A stretch of DNA of 33,098 nt from the IMG/VR virus record IMGVR_UViG_3300017758_000059, positions 1-33,098 of that record; one strand, given 5' to 3'. Source of the stretch: a virus. This document shows positions 1-8,085 of the stretch, in pieces. Below the pieces are notes generated by a model. That model was given only the letters and a program-made list of their open reading frames with translations, made no database searches and had not been told where the DNA came from. A program made the translations under genes and the position numbers. The number at the start of each line of letters is the position of its first letter. The first letter of the stretch is position 1.

Positions 1-1085
1 TCTAAGACAATATTTGCATCTAGTTTAGTATACAACTGCATGAACGACAGTTTAGTATCATCATCGAAGCGATTCAAGCACAATTCAATTGCTTTCATCT
101 TATCCCCAAAGATACTATATGCTCGCACAATATGCACCAGGCGGCGAGTTGAAATAATTTCATCGATGCCACCATCATTGAATGTTTTACGTACAATGTC
201 TGCCCAATCTACAAGATGCTTGTAGAAATCAGTATGCTCACCAATAGCAGGGATGTTGAGACGTTCTGCAACATTCTCAAGAATCTTGGATTCTACTGAT
301 GGTGTGGGATAGCACTGCTCAAATGTGACAGGGAATCTCTCAAGAAATGCCTCATTGAGAACATTTGTTCCCATGAATCGTCCATCTTCACTACCCTTGC
401 CCTTAGTATTAGCAGTGGCAATAACATTGAATCCATTGCTTGGTGTTACATGCACACCAATCTTCTTCAAGAAAACACCACTACCCTCAAGAATAGATTG
501 TAGACACAAGATCTTATTTGATGCCAGGTCAATCTCATCTAAGAGGAGAACTGCTCCACGTGACATAGCATCAATCACCGGACCATTGTGCCAAACTGTC
601 TCACCATTCAACAAACGAAAACCACCAATAAGGTCATCTTCATCAGTCTCCACAGTGATATTGACGCGAATCAATTCACGTCCTAGTTGTGCACATGCTT
701 GCTCAACACCAAATGTCTTACCATTGCCAGACATACCTGTAATGAATACAGGATAGAATTGATGTGATTGAATTACTTTCTTCAGATCACGGAATCCACC
801 AAAAGCAACAAATGTGTCATCTTTGGCAGGAACGAGTGTCTCCACTTCAGTGGTGGGTAGAACACGCTCAACAGTGACAGGACTCTGCTCCATGGTGGGA
901 GTGTTATCATCACTGACATTCCAATTGCCACGACGGACCTTATACTGATTCAGATACTTAGTCATGGTCTGATAGGAGACATTTGCACTGTTGCAATATG
1001 CCTTGACCATGTCAGCATCGATCTCAGTGCCAAAGTTGTCAACTAGTGTGCTGATGTGGAATTTGGAATCAATAGTGCGAGGCAT
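1..1085 (-). CDS. cobS: CobS-like MoxR/AAA+ ATPase (C-terminus cut by window edge)
   Basis: The gene starts at an ATG read from 1085 and runs off the left edge, so about 361 residues are visible. A Walker A motif GMSGNGKT is at residues 117-124, Walker B LLLDEID is around residues 180-186, and a sensor-like ATAN lies further on. The first 55 or so residues form a small helical N-terminal region. This arrangement fits the CobS/MoxR family; cyanophage homologues are annotated as the cobaltochelatase subunit CobS. MoxR ATPases normally act with a VWA-domain partner, and such a protein is encoded just upstream on the same strand. The ATPase probably remodels a partner complex by ATP hydrolysis; a role in cobalamin chelation is a family label, not shown here. 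No strong ribosome binding site precedes the ATG. Confidence 0.88.
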   Translation of the reverse strand, partial: MPRTIDSKFHISTLVDNFGTEIDADMVKAYCNSANVSYQTMTKYLNQYKVRRGNWNVSDDNTPTMEQSPVTVERVLPTTEVETLVPAKDDTFVAFGGFRDLKKVIQSHQFYPVFITGMSGNGKTFGVEQACAQLGRELIRVNITVETDEDDLIGGFRLLNGETVWHNGPVIDAMSRGAVLLLDEIDLASNKILCLQSILEGSGVFLKKIGVHVTPSNGFNVIATANTKGKGSEDGRFMGTNVLNEAFLERFPVTFEQCYPTPSVESKILENVAERLNIPAIGEHTDFYKHLVDWADIVRKTFNDGGIDEIISTRRLVHIVRAYSIFGDKMKAIELCLNRFDDDTKLSFMQLYTKLDANIVL

Positions 1086-1135
1086 TTGTCTGATGTGGAA
1101 TTGAACTAATTGTAAAGAATGGATAGGCGAAACCA

Positions 1136-1162
1136 CCCCAGTATGGGGCAGTTCCACAACTG
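1136..1162 (-). promoter_or_regulatory. Two tandem small hairpins between the VWA and CobS-like genes
   Basis: Directly after the TGA of the VWA gene, the minus-strand transcript can form CAGTT-gtgg-AACTG (1149-1162). This is followed with no gap by CCCCA-tac-TGGGG (1136-1148). No T-run follows, so this is not a standard intrinsic terminator. It could be an RNA processing or stability element, or a weak attenuator. It lies in the 77-base gap before the CobS-like gene. Confidence 0.35.
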
Positions 1163-3283
1163 TCATGCGATCTGTTCGATGAACGCTTTGGTGATGTACT
1201 TGTTTGATTTCTTGCCGCTGTGCATCTTACGGAATGCCCTGCTCACATCACTCTTCTTAGCACCATCATCAACCTCAAGATCCTCACTGTTCAACAGACT
1301 CTTGCAAGGAATGCCAAACCACCGATCAAATCCTGTTGTGCGGAATGCTACACTACCGTGTTTCTTCAACTCCTGACGCATGTCATCATATGATTCATAT
1401 GCTTCAGATCCATAGTTCCTATGGAGAGAAACTAAGTCATTTGGAGCAAATAATCTGAATGCCATGATATTACATCGTGGATTCTCCACTTTTATTGCTC
1501 TCAGAAGTGTGTTGGTGAGGAGACTACCCATCCCTTCCACATTGAAAGTATGGGATTTATGGCGAATGACAGTATTCCATCTAACTGCGGTGGCAGCGCG
1601 ACGTTCAACATCATCATATCCCATTCTGGTTATATTCATTCCTGACAAGTTACCCTCACCATCAGTCAAGAACACAACATTGCAGTTTTCAGTTTTAGTC
1701 TGACGCTGATACTGTTTAGCAATCTGACCCACACATACAATTGCTTCATTGATAGGAGTACCAGATAATCCATACCCAAATGGTACATGTATCCAGTAAG
1801 TGAATGATGATGCAGTCAACCACACATATTCTAGTTGTTTCTCAAAATCATGTGTTTTCATGTTACTACTAATCAAGTTCACCATCCTGAACTCTTTACC
1901 AATATGAAGATCTTTCTCTCTCCACTCACAGTTTTGATGTTGTTCTGGGTTATCTTCACTCCTCCATGCTTCATTGGTAAAAGCATATACTTCAAAGGGA
2001 ATACTTACCTTCTTACAGAACCACAACAGTTGGAACAACTGTTTTATAGTGCTTAGCATCTGGTGTTGCATTGAACCTGACCAATCCAATACAAATATGA
2101 GAGAGTGATTCTTACCGTCAGTTGTTACTGATACCTTACGAAATATATCCTCACTATACTTGTAGGTGTGGAGTTTGCTAGTATCCAGCACACCAGTGCG
2201 AGCAGTTGATGTTCTTGCATATGCACTAGCACTCTTTTTCATTTCAAACTCTTTCACAAGAGAGTTGACACCCGCTCGTGCACTGGTTTTGAACTGTTTA
2301 TAGAGTTCCTTACATTCTAATATACTATTTTTACAATTACGATTCTCATAAATGTCATCATCTGTGAAATTCATGCACCTTTCAAAGTGCTTCTCAAGGT
2401 CTTGTCTAACCTTACCAACAGGAATGATCACTTTATCCAAATATACATTGGGCAGTGTCATATATGTGGGTCTGGATGCATTGTCATTTGATAGATCTCT
2501 GAGTTTTTTATCATATGATTTCTGTGTTTTTGATTCTAATGGTTCATCACTATCAACATCACCACCCTCATCATCAGAGTTATCATTCATATCATATGAT
2601 AGTGTGTCGAAGTCTGACTGATCTTGACTCTGATCATTACTTTGATCATCATCAGGATTACTATCCTTGCCACCATCCTCAGCACCACCACACTGTTGAC
2701 TACCATCAACTGGTGAAATTGATTCTGAATTGCTCTTCTTATCCATCTGCCACACAATCAATGCTAGATCTAGCATCTGTTCATGGGTCTCACAATTAGT
2801 GATGTGAGTAACAACATCTGCCTCATCATCATTGAATTCAACATCCATGAATGATCCAATCTTGAAATATATGTTGATACGATCAGCGAATGAATAGTAA
2901 GTGAGATCTTTATCTTTCACTTCAAAGAAGTCTATCTCGTGCATACCATGGTAACCATGATAGAAATCACGTGAGACACCAGGATATCTCCTCTTCATCA
3001 TTTTCTCAATGCGAATATCTTCGACAATATTCACATAAGAGGGTGGAATATCTCTATAACGTTCCTCTCTATTCCATCGACGCAATGGTGTGTAGAGTGC
3101 ATGTCCTACTTCATGTGCCACCAGCATGGCATAGACTGACGTTGTCACATTGTCCCACATGGGGAGGGTTAGAACTCTATCGTCAAGTCCGAATGATGCA
3201 GTCGCCACCTGACGATGCTCTACAGTCAGATTCTCAGTTGCAAGTAGACGGGCAAGCATGCCCTGAATCTCGTTGGTAGACAT
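1163..3283 (-). CDS. CobT-like VWA-domain protein with an HExGH zinc-peptidase-type motif
   Basis: A 706-residue protein. Residues 57-61 read HEVGH, a metal-binding HExxH-type motif in an N-terminal domain. Residues 190-255 are a strongly acidic, Asp/Ser/Gln-rich linker. The C-terminal half is a von Willebrand A domain with MIDAS motif DWSGS at 400-404, a conserved Thr at 509 (SGTP) and Asp 541 (FLTDGEG). The acidic linker followed by VWA resembles CobT of cobaltochelatase and other MoxR-partner VWA proteins. The CobS-like ATPase is the next gene downstream, so the two probably form an ATPase-VWA pair. In the related cyanophage literature the pair is named after cobalamin synthesis, but its phage role is not established. 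The HExGH motif suggests metal binding or proteolysis and is unusual for a plain CobT. The ATG at 3283 is the first start in frame. Confidence 0.8.
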   Translation of the reverse strand: MSTNEIQGMLARLLATENLTVEHRQVATASFGLDDRVLTLPMWDNVTTSVYAMLVAHEVGHALYTPLRRWNREERYRDIPPSYVNIVEDIRIEKMMKRRYPGVSRDFYHGYHGMHEIDFFEVKDKDLTYYSFADRINIYFKIGSFMDVEFNDDEADVVTHITNCETHEQMLDLALIVWQMDKKSNSESISPVDGSQQCGGAEDGGKDSNPDDDQSNDQSQDQSDFDTLSYDMNDNSDDEGGDVDSDEPLESKTQKSYDKKLRDLSNDNASRPTYMTLPNVYLDKVIIPVGKVRQDLEKHFERCMNFTDDDIYENRNCKNSILECKELYKQFKTSARAGVNSLVKEFEMKKSASAYARTSTARTGVLDTSKLHTYKYSEDIFRKVSVTTDGKNHSLIFVLDWSGSMQHQMLSTIKQLFQLLWFCKKVSIPFEVYAFTNEAWRSEDNPEQHQNCEWREKDLHIGKEFRMVNLISSNMKTHDFEKQLEYVWLTASSFTYWIHVPFGYGLSGTPINEAIVCVGQIAKQYQRQTKTENCNVVFLTDGEGNLSGMNITRMGYDDVERRAATAVRWNTVIRHKSHTFNVEGMGSLLTNTLLRAIKVENPRCNIMAFRLFAPNDLVSLHRNYGSEAYESYDDMRQELKKHGSVAFRTTGFDRWFGIPCKSLLNSEDLEVDDGAKKSDVSRAFRKMHSGKKSNKYITKAFIEQIA

Positions 3284-3317
3284 TGGTTGCTTTCAACTGA
3301 AGATAGTATATGTTCAA

Positions 3318-3689
3318 TCAACTCCCTTTCTTCCCATCTTGTACCGCTTCAGAGACTGGCACACGTTTGGCAATTTGTTTGCTGATATTGGTATGAGGAA
3401 CAGGACAGAAACTATAATTTACTTCCATGCCACGCAATGATGGATGCAGTTTAGACCCATCATGAGGAACAACAGGAGTTCCCTCAATCACTACCATATT
3501 TACATCACTCCTCGGTAGGCAGGTTGTGCCACTACCACGAGTGACACACACAGTCATGCCGCCACGATAGAAGAAAGATACGATTCCATAGTGTTCGCCA
3601 AACTGCACCACATCACCAATAGACCACTCATTTTCCTCATATTGAGGGTGATCTTGATTGTTCCATTTTGGCATTGACAAGTTCTTCAT
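3318..3689 (-). CDS. Small SH3-like conserved hypothetical protein
   Basis: A 123-residue protein from the ATG at 3689; a GTG at 3698 would add three residues. I chose the ATG because it forms an ATGA overlap with the TGA of the upstream VOC gene and has GGTGG just before it. The segment WSIGDVVQFGEHYGIVSFFYRGGMT near residues 22-46, given here as a short beta-rich stretch, looks like an SH3-type barrel, a fold phages use in small binding proteins. No catalytic motif is visible. Function unknown; co-translated with the VOC-family gene. Confidence 0.6.
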   Translation of the reverse strand: MKNLSMPKWNNQDHPQYEENEWSIGDVVQFGEHYGIVSFFYRGGMTVCVTRGSGTTCLPRSDVNMVVIEGTPVVPHDGSKLHPSLRGMEVNYSFCPVPHTNISKQIAKRVPVSEAVQDGKKGS

Positions 3690-4249
3690 TTTGACCACCG
3701 ATGCTTTCGATCATTTGCTCTCCACACTGCTGGATGCTTGGGTTTATCAGACCATGAAAGATTCTGAGCATGTATTTCATCCTCGTAAGAATAATACTTG
3801 AATTCAATCCAATTATTCCACGGATCTTTGATAGTAGTTCGATGACACCTAACATTCTGACCATGCAAGTGTGCAACAGCAGAATCAATTCTCTTTGGGA
3901 TGAGAAAATTGTATTTGCTATCTATTACATTGATTTCAGGGTGGTTCTTACAATGTTCAACCGCTTCAAAGTATTCATCACGATCCAAGAATACAGGACC
4001 ATTGTGTCTAGGGAGTCTGCTATCTGGTTGATCAACAGATGTTGGTCCCTGAAGTACACTCACGTGATGCCCTGCAAAAGAGAATATAAATCCAGGATTG
4101 TGCGACCCATCTTCAACGTTGATCGCAAAACGCTGGCAGAATCTACATCCTAACACATCGCAATACCATCTGATCCCTTCTTCTATGTCAGGGATAGTGA
4201 ATGCCATATGCCATATTGTTTTGGTGTGACTATCACCAAGAATGGACAT
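3686..4249 (-). CDS. VOC-superfamily (glyoxalase/dioxygenase fold) protein
   Basis: A 187-residue protein. The opening IWHMAFTIPDIEEGIRWY (residues 12-29) is the typical first beta-alpha unit of a vicinal oxygen chelate domain, with His14 as likely first metal ligand. It ends in a KDPWNNWIEFKYY-type strand in which Glu149 is the usual last ligand. Such proteins bind a divalent metal and include glyoxalases, extradiol dioxygenases and fosfomycin or bleomycin resistance proteins. The substrate cannot be told from the sequence. It opens a minus-strand run that faces the plus-strand sugar cassette across a 44-base gap, and its stop overlaps the next gene by 4 bases. Residues after about 155 extend beyond the core domain. 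Confidence 0.75.
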   Translation of the reverse strand: MSILGDSHTKTIWHMAFTIPDIEEGIRWYCDVLGCRFCQRFAINVEDGSHNPGFIFSFAGHHVSVLQGPTSVDQPDSRLPRHNGPVFLDRDEYFEAVEHCKNHPEINVIDSKYNFLIPKRIDSAVAHLHGQNVRCHRTTIKDPWNNWIEFKYYSYEDEIHAQNLSWSDKPKHPAVWRANDRKHRWSK

Positions 4250-4293
4250 AGATAAAGAATCGATGCTACGATGTACTTAGTATATCAGATAAC
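4250..4293. promoter_or_regulatory. Divergent intergenic region, likely holding promoters
   Basis: This 44-base AT-rich gap separates the minus-strand VOC gene from the plus-strand sugar cassette, so it should hold at least one promoter for each side. AT-rich hexamers resembling a bacterial -10 box (for example GATAAC just before the ATG at 4294) are present. No full -10/-35 pair and no TAAATA late motif could be found. Confidence 0.3.
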
Positions 4294-5007
4294 ATGTATA
4301 ACGGCAAGCGTGTGCTGTGTGTCATTCCAGCACGAATGTCATCAGGTAGATTCCCTGGTAAACCATTAGCACTCATCAATGGCACCCAGATGGTCCTGAG
4401 AGTGGCGGAAATAGCATCCAGGTCAGAATATATTGATCACGTTGTTATCGCCACTGAAGACGAAGTGATCGTTGATCTAGCATATGAGCATGGATATGAT
4501 GCAATGCTTACATCTAAACACTATACATGCACTCATCGTGTTGCAGAAATAGCAGTAACTCAACCACACGAATATGTCTTCAATCTACAGGGTGATGAAC
4601 CACTCACTGATCCTAAATGGATAGACGAAATGATTGTATATGGTATTGATAATGACTGTGATATGGTGCAGAGTTCACGAAGTCTTGAGGATGGTGAGTT
4701 ACAAGACGAAGATGTTGTCAAGATGATAGAGAATAATGGTAAAGTTGTTCACATGCAACGCAAACCTGATGTGGTGTGTGACAATATCACTGTGCAACTG
4801 GGGTTATACTTTTATAGACGAAACGTTATTGTTGATTTCCCTAACTGTGATATGACATTTGTCAAGTATTGGAAAGGTCTGGACACAATTGGTTTTATTG
4901 GTAAATATAATGTCATACCATACGATCTAAAGTGTGGTAAGATACGAGCAGTTGACCGTGCATGGCACATTCAAGAGGTGGAATGGTTACTAACCCTACA
5001 GAACTGA
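4294..5007 (+). CDS. kdsB: CMP-Kdo synthetase-like cytidylyltransferase
   Basis: A 237-residue protein with the hallmark nucleotide-binding start IPARMSSGRFPGKPLA (residues 11-26) and the metal/CTP-site motif LQGDEP around residues 98-103. Family members (KdsB, about 250 residues) join CTP and 3-deoxy-manno-octulosonate to give CMP-Kdo, the activated sugar for lipopolysaccharide inner core. The C-terminal third departs from the cellular pattern, so a different acid sugar is possible. It is the first gene of a plus-strand pair set among minus-strand genes. The next gene starts 25 bases before its end. The cassette probably supplies an activated sugar for surface glycan synthesis during infection; this role is inferred. 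Confidence 0.82.
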   Translation: MYNGKRVLCVIPARMSSGRFPGKPLALINGTQMVLRVAEIASRSEYIDHVVIATEDEVIVDLAYEHGYDAMLTSKHYTCTHRVAEIAVTQPHEYVFNLQGDEPLTDPKWIDEMIVYGIDNDCDMVQSSRSLEDGELQDEDVVKMIENNGKVVHMQRKPDVVCDNITVQLGLYFYRRNVIVDFPNCDMTFVKYWKGLDTIGFIGKYNVIPYDLKCGKIRAVDRAWHIQEVEWLLTLQN

Positions 5008-5858
5008 AACAAGCATCTGACATGCTTAGAGATGCCACTCGTGTGGCATTGATGGGGACAGGTGGTAACCTTGCCATCGCACAACATATGGCAAGTGACA
5101 TTTACCGTCACATGGGTAAGTTTTGTTTTGCTCCTGATAGTGTCAATCAGACTGCACTGGGTGGTGATGGTGACTGGAAGGCACCATGGGTAGATTATGC
5201 TATTGGAGCAGCAGATCTTATCATTCTTATTACTTGCAGGATAGAATCACCTGCGGTATATGCTGTTGAAAAGTGGCGTGAGCATGCAAATGTGCTTATC
5301 ATTGCACCAGAGAAGCATGAACATATTCCTACATTGGTGATTGATTCAACTTTATATCATGAATTTGAATGTAAATCACTGATGGCAATCTATAACATGA
5401 TAGAAGAATGTGGTGTTGAGTTACCAGAACTGCCACGTCATGCACCTACAAAGGATGTTACTTCACGATGTGATGTATATTGCTTTGATATTGATGGCAC
5501 ACTAACTCAACCACATGATAGTGATCCATGGAATGCTGTGCCACGCATGAATCGCATTGAAAAAGTCAATGAGTTATATGATGATGGTTGTACGATACAT
5601 CTACAGACAGCACGTGGATACGTCTCAAGTGCAAAGAAATATCCTAATGACCCACAAGCACAACAACGCAATGCAGACTATTTGTGTCGTGGTAGGACTG
5701 AGAAACAGTTAGAAGAATGGGGTGTCAAGTATCATTCATTATACTTTGGCAAACCACGTGCATCAACATATATTGATGATCGTGGATGGAATGATAGTGA
5801 GTTCTTTGCTCTCTTAGATCAACCTACAAAATATCCGCCATTCTGGCACCCTGTGTAG
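4983..5858 (+). CDS. SIS-domain sugar isomerase fused to a HAD-like phosphatase
   Basis: The start at 4983 is preferred over an in-frame ATG at 4962 because AAGAGG lies 4 bases before it. That gives 291 residues. Residues 1-150 resemble a GmhA/KdsD-type SIS domain, with the phosphosugar loop MGTGGN at 24-29 followed by AQHMASDI. The second sugar-binding Ser/Thr loop is altered to TCRIES. Residues 160-285 are a HAD domain with DIDGT at 169-173 (nucleophile Asp169), a TARG motif at 209-212, Lys257 in GKPR and a DD pair at 265-266. This HAD type is found in capsule and LPS gene clusters. Coupled to the kdsB-like gene, it could isomerise and dephosphorylate a sugar phosphate, but the substrate is unknown. 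The gene ends in TAG followed directly by TGA, and its last 35 bases overlap the convergent minus-strand gene. Confidence 0.75.
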   Translation: MVTNPTELKQASDMLRDATRVALMGTGGNLAIAQHMASDIYRHMGKFCFAPDSVNQTALGGDGDWKAPWVDYAIGAADLIILITCRIESPAVYAVEKWREHANVLIIAPEKHEHIPTLVIDSTLYHEFECKSLMAIYNMIEECGVELPELPRHAPTKDVTSRCDVYCFDIDGTLTQPHDSDPWNAVPRMNRIEKVNELYDDGCTIHLQTARGYVSSAKKYPNDPQAQQRNADYLCRGRTEKQLEEWGVKYHSLYFGKPRASTYIDDRGWNDSEFFALLDQPTKYPPFWHPV

Positions 5859-6825
5859 TGAGTTCTGCGTCAACTCGCTGCTTAGAACACCACTCATAAC
5901 CCTTATGGTATGATTCATGATGCCTGTACTCTTGCAGGGGATGAATCATACCATTTTTTATTAGGTCATCATATAATACTTTGGGTGACTTGAGTGCATC
6001 AAGTCCTAGCATATTATTGGTAAACCACACACGATCATGGAAGTCAATATTATTCCAATCCTCACACCAATGGAAGAATTCTTTTTGTTTATCTGTGAGA
6101 TAATCATATCCCCACTTGAGATGCATCAATACTCTCTCAGGTGGACGATCCATCTCATCCCTAGTCTTGGTTCTATATTTTGTGATGTCATCATATAAGT
6201 GGATTGACTTACCTAAGTAAGAAGCATAAAATAGATCAGTCCCAGGCCATGGGATATAAACATGATCATGTTTCTGAAATAATAATGATAACTTGATCTG
6301 TCGTGACTCACGATCAGTCAGTGACACAATCTGATGATCATCAGGTAATTTTAGTTTTGTCCAGTGCTTCCACTTATCACAGTCTCTAAATGGCACTAAG
6401 AATGTGACCGGTGTAGGTGCTGAATCAATAGCATCCTGCACTGTCTTATATTCATCCACACGAATAGTGACCTGATCATCACGTGGTAAGAAGAATAATG
6501 ATCCTTTAGGTTCCACATATCTCTGCGTGTGGACTCTACCTAACTCCCATACAAATGGGCAAGTCCCATAATAACTATGGACAGTAGAAAACTTACTCTT
6601 TGTTATCTTTTCATGGTGAAATCTAGACCATGAATAGAATAGTCTACTATCAAATACATCAGGTTTAGTATACAATAAGTCTGGACGCCCTAATGCCTCT
6701 CGACACACACCAGGAGAAATTCCAAACATAAAAAAGGCATCTTGGTGAAAACCAAGATACCTCATCATAGTATGATGCCATTTGTCGGATTGTTGTGCTA
6801 TGACGCCAACCTCACGCCATGCCAC
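5824..6825 (-). CDS. Putative GT-B-type glycosyltransferase
   Basis: The start is uncertain. A GTG at 6825 overlaps the upstream gene by only 14 bases and gives about 333 residues. The open frame extends back to 6891, and an ATG pair occurs near 6768. The centre contains a GSLFFLPRDDQ strand, and further on is a segment ending PGTDLFYASYLGKSIHLYDD. These resemble the C-terminal nucleotide-sugar-binding half of surface-polysaccharide glycosyltransferases, in which a Gly-Lys after the FYA helix is typical. Aromatic and His residues are abundant. The gene sits between the sugar cassette and the fibre genes, so modification of host glycan or virion protein is plausible. Homology is judged by eye only. 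It ends in TAG inside the convergent gene. Confidence 0.5.
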   Translation of the reverse strand: MAWREVGVIAQQSDKWHHTMMRYLGFHQDAFFMFGISPGVCREALGRPDLLYTKPDVFDSRLFYSWSRFHHEKITKSKFSTVHSYYGTCPFVWELGRVHTQRYVEPKGSLFFLPRDDQVTIRVDEYKTVQDAIDSAPTPVTFLVPFRDCDKWKHWTKLKLPDDHQIVSLTDRESRQIKLSLLFQKHDHVYIPWPGTDLFYASYLGKSIHLYDDITKYRTKTRDEMDRPPERVLMHLKWGYDYLTDKQKEFFHWCEDWNNIDFHDRVWFTNNMLGLDALKSPKVLYDDLIKNGMIHPLQEYRHHESYHKGYEWCSKQRVDAELTTQGARMADIL

Positions 6826-7210
6826 CGCCCCATTGGCGGTTGACTCCATCATCAGTGCGGCGATAGTAACCGACGTGCTCGGTTTTCTCAAGTAGAATAC
6901 TATCTACTTCATCATCACTCAGAAGACCTTTCTCCAACAACAGTTGAACTAGACCTTCAGTAGAGACTTCAATAGAGTCCTCATAATAAGGTGTCCACTT
7001 CTCGGTGGATTCTGCATCGGCAATGGTGCCAAACTCACCAGCCAATGCACGCGAATAAAGAGTGCGGGAGTGTTCTACCACATCGGTAGGAGACGTGGTA
7101 TATGGCAACCACGCCTCGTCGAATTCAACAAAATCGACTTCCATGTCGATCATGTTGTGCTCTTCATTTGCCCACTTAGGGTTTTTGACAGCGTTTACTG
7201 TGAATGACAT
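6812..7210 (-). CDS. Small fibre-linked conserved phage protein
   Basis: A 132-residue acidic protein. The N-terminal pattern NPKWANEEHNMIDMEVDF, followed by a region with HSRTLYSRALAGEFG near residues 47-61, is of the kind seen in small proteins beside fibre genes of marine phages. There they may be fibre-associated or assembly proteins. No enzyme motif is visible. It follows the Gly/Asn-rich adhesin-like gene by 21 bases on the same strand, with an AAGAGAAA stretch just before the ATG as ribosome binding site. Function not known. Confidence 0.6.
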   Translation of the reverse strand: MSFTVNAVKNPKWANEEHNMIDMEVDFVEFDEAWLPYTTSPTDVVEHSRTLYSRALAGEFGTIADAESTEKWTPYYEDSIEVSTEGLVQLLLEKGLLSDDEVDSILLEKTEHVGYYRRTDDGVNRQWGGGMA

Positions 7211-7231
7211 TTTCTCTTATTCTTTGGTTGA

Positions 7232-8044
7232 TCAGGAATAACGCAACCAAAGGGTTGCAGAATAAGCAACCGTGGTGTTCACGGTCACGGAGTTGACAGT
7301 AACGTTTACAGATGCTGTGCCGTTGATTGTCAAGTTGTCGGTTGGAATGTTACCAGCAACACTCAGGTTCTCGGTAGAAACGTTACCAGAAATGGTAGTG
7401 TTATCTCCACCCACATCGACAGAACCACCAACAGCCAAGTTGTCGGTTGGAACACCGGAGTTCACGTTGAATGATCCGCCTTTACCGCCTTGAATGTTAC
7501 CAGACACGTTGACGTTGGTGTTACCGTCAATGTTGCCACCACTCAAGTTACCACTCAAGTTGCCATCAAGGTTACCACCAGACAAGGAAGTGTTACCTTG
7601 AACGTTACCACCAGACAGTGCTAGGTTGCCATCAGCGTTAGCGGAAACGTTACCGGATCCTGAACCTGAACCAGTACCTGAACCGGAGTTTACCAGTGCT
7701 GCACCTGAATCATATCCCATGCAGCGCCAGTTGCCTGACGGAGCATCGTTACTTTTACGTCCCGTGGCATCAGAGTAGCGGAGGGTTGATCCCGCTACAG
7801 TTGAACCAGGGTTTGTTGCGCTGTTTTCTGTGCCAGATTGCTGCAGAAAAGCGTATGTACCTACATCACCGACAGATGCATTTGCGTTGACCGATGCGTC
7901 CAGAGTAATTGCAGCAGTGTTGATTGCACTGATACGCTTATCTGAATCGACAGTAATAAATGGAATGGCACTAGCCGAACCATAATTACCGGCACTAACG
8001 TCTGTGGTTTGGTTTACGTTTGAACCAGTACCGTATAGAGCCAT
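7232..8044 (-). CDS. Gly/Asn/Ser-rich adhesin-like tail-fibre protein
   Basis: A 270-residue protein. Residues 20-45 hold a YGSASAIPFITVDSDKRI segment typical of phage fibre shafts. Residues 100-112 carry a GNWRCMGYDSG motif common near the tips of marine phage fibre proteins. Residues 120-192 are nearly all Gly, Asn, Ser and small residues (GNLSGNLSGGNIDGN type), and residues 197-256 are short repeats around the TDNL/TENL pattern. The composition recalls receptor-binding adhesins of T4-like phages with polyglycine loops (gp38 type), but no sequence identity can be claimed. It has its own late promoter and a strong AAGGAG ribosome binding site, which suggests high late expression. Likely a fibre tip or host-range determinant. 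Confidence 0.6.
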   Translation of the reverse strand: MALYGTGSNVNQTTDVSAGNYGSASAIPFITVDSDKRISAINTAAITLDASVNANASVGDVGTYAFLQQSGTENSATNPGSTVAGSTLRYSDATGRKSNDAPSGNWRCMGYDSGAALVNSGSGTGSGSGSGNVSANADGNLALSGGNVQGNTSLSGGNLDGNLSGNLSGGNIDGNTNVNVSGNIQGGKGGSFNVNSGVPTDNLAVGGSVDVGGDNTTISGNVSTENLSVAGNIPTDNLTINGTASVNVTVNSVTVNTTVAYSATLWLRYS

Positions 8045-8068
8045 TGAATTTGTGTCTCCTTCGTAGTG

Positions 8069-8076
8069 TATTTATA
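8069..8076 (-). promoter_or_regulatory. T4-type late promoter TATAAATA
   Basis: The minus strand reads TATAAATA, a perfect match to the T4 late promoter -10 element. It lies 25 bases before the ATG of the adhesin-like gene at 8044, and AAGGAG lies in between. Known T4 late promoters consist of this element alone and are read with the sliding-clamp-linked late sigma factor. Confidence 0.8.
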
Positions 8077-8085
8077 GAATAGTGA

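Noticed and set aside
325-756. Plus-strand open frame of 143 codons opposite the CobS-like gene
   Set aside because: It is antisense to a frame with clear Walker motifs, has no family pattern and no ribosome binding site.
1149-1162. Rho-independent terminator after the VWA gene
   Set aside because: The stem is short and no T-run follows, so I list it only as a hairpin pair.
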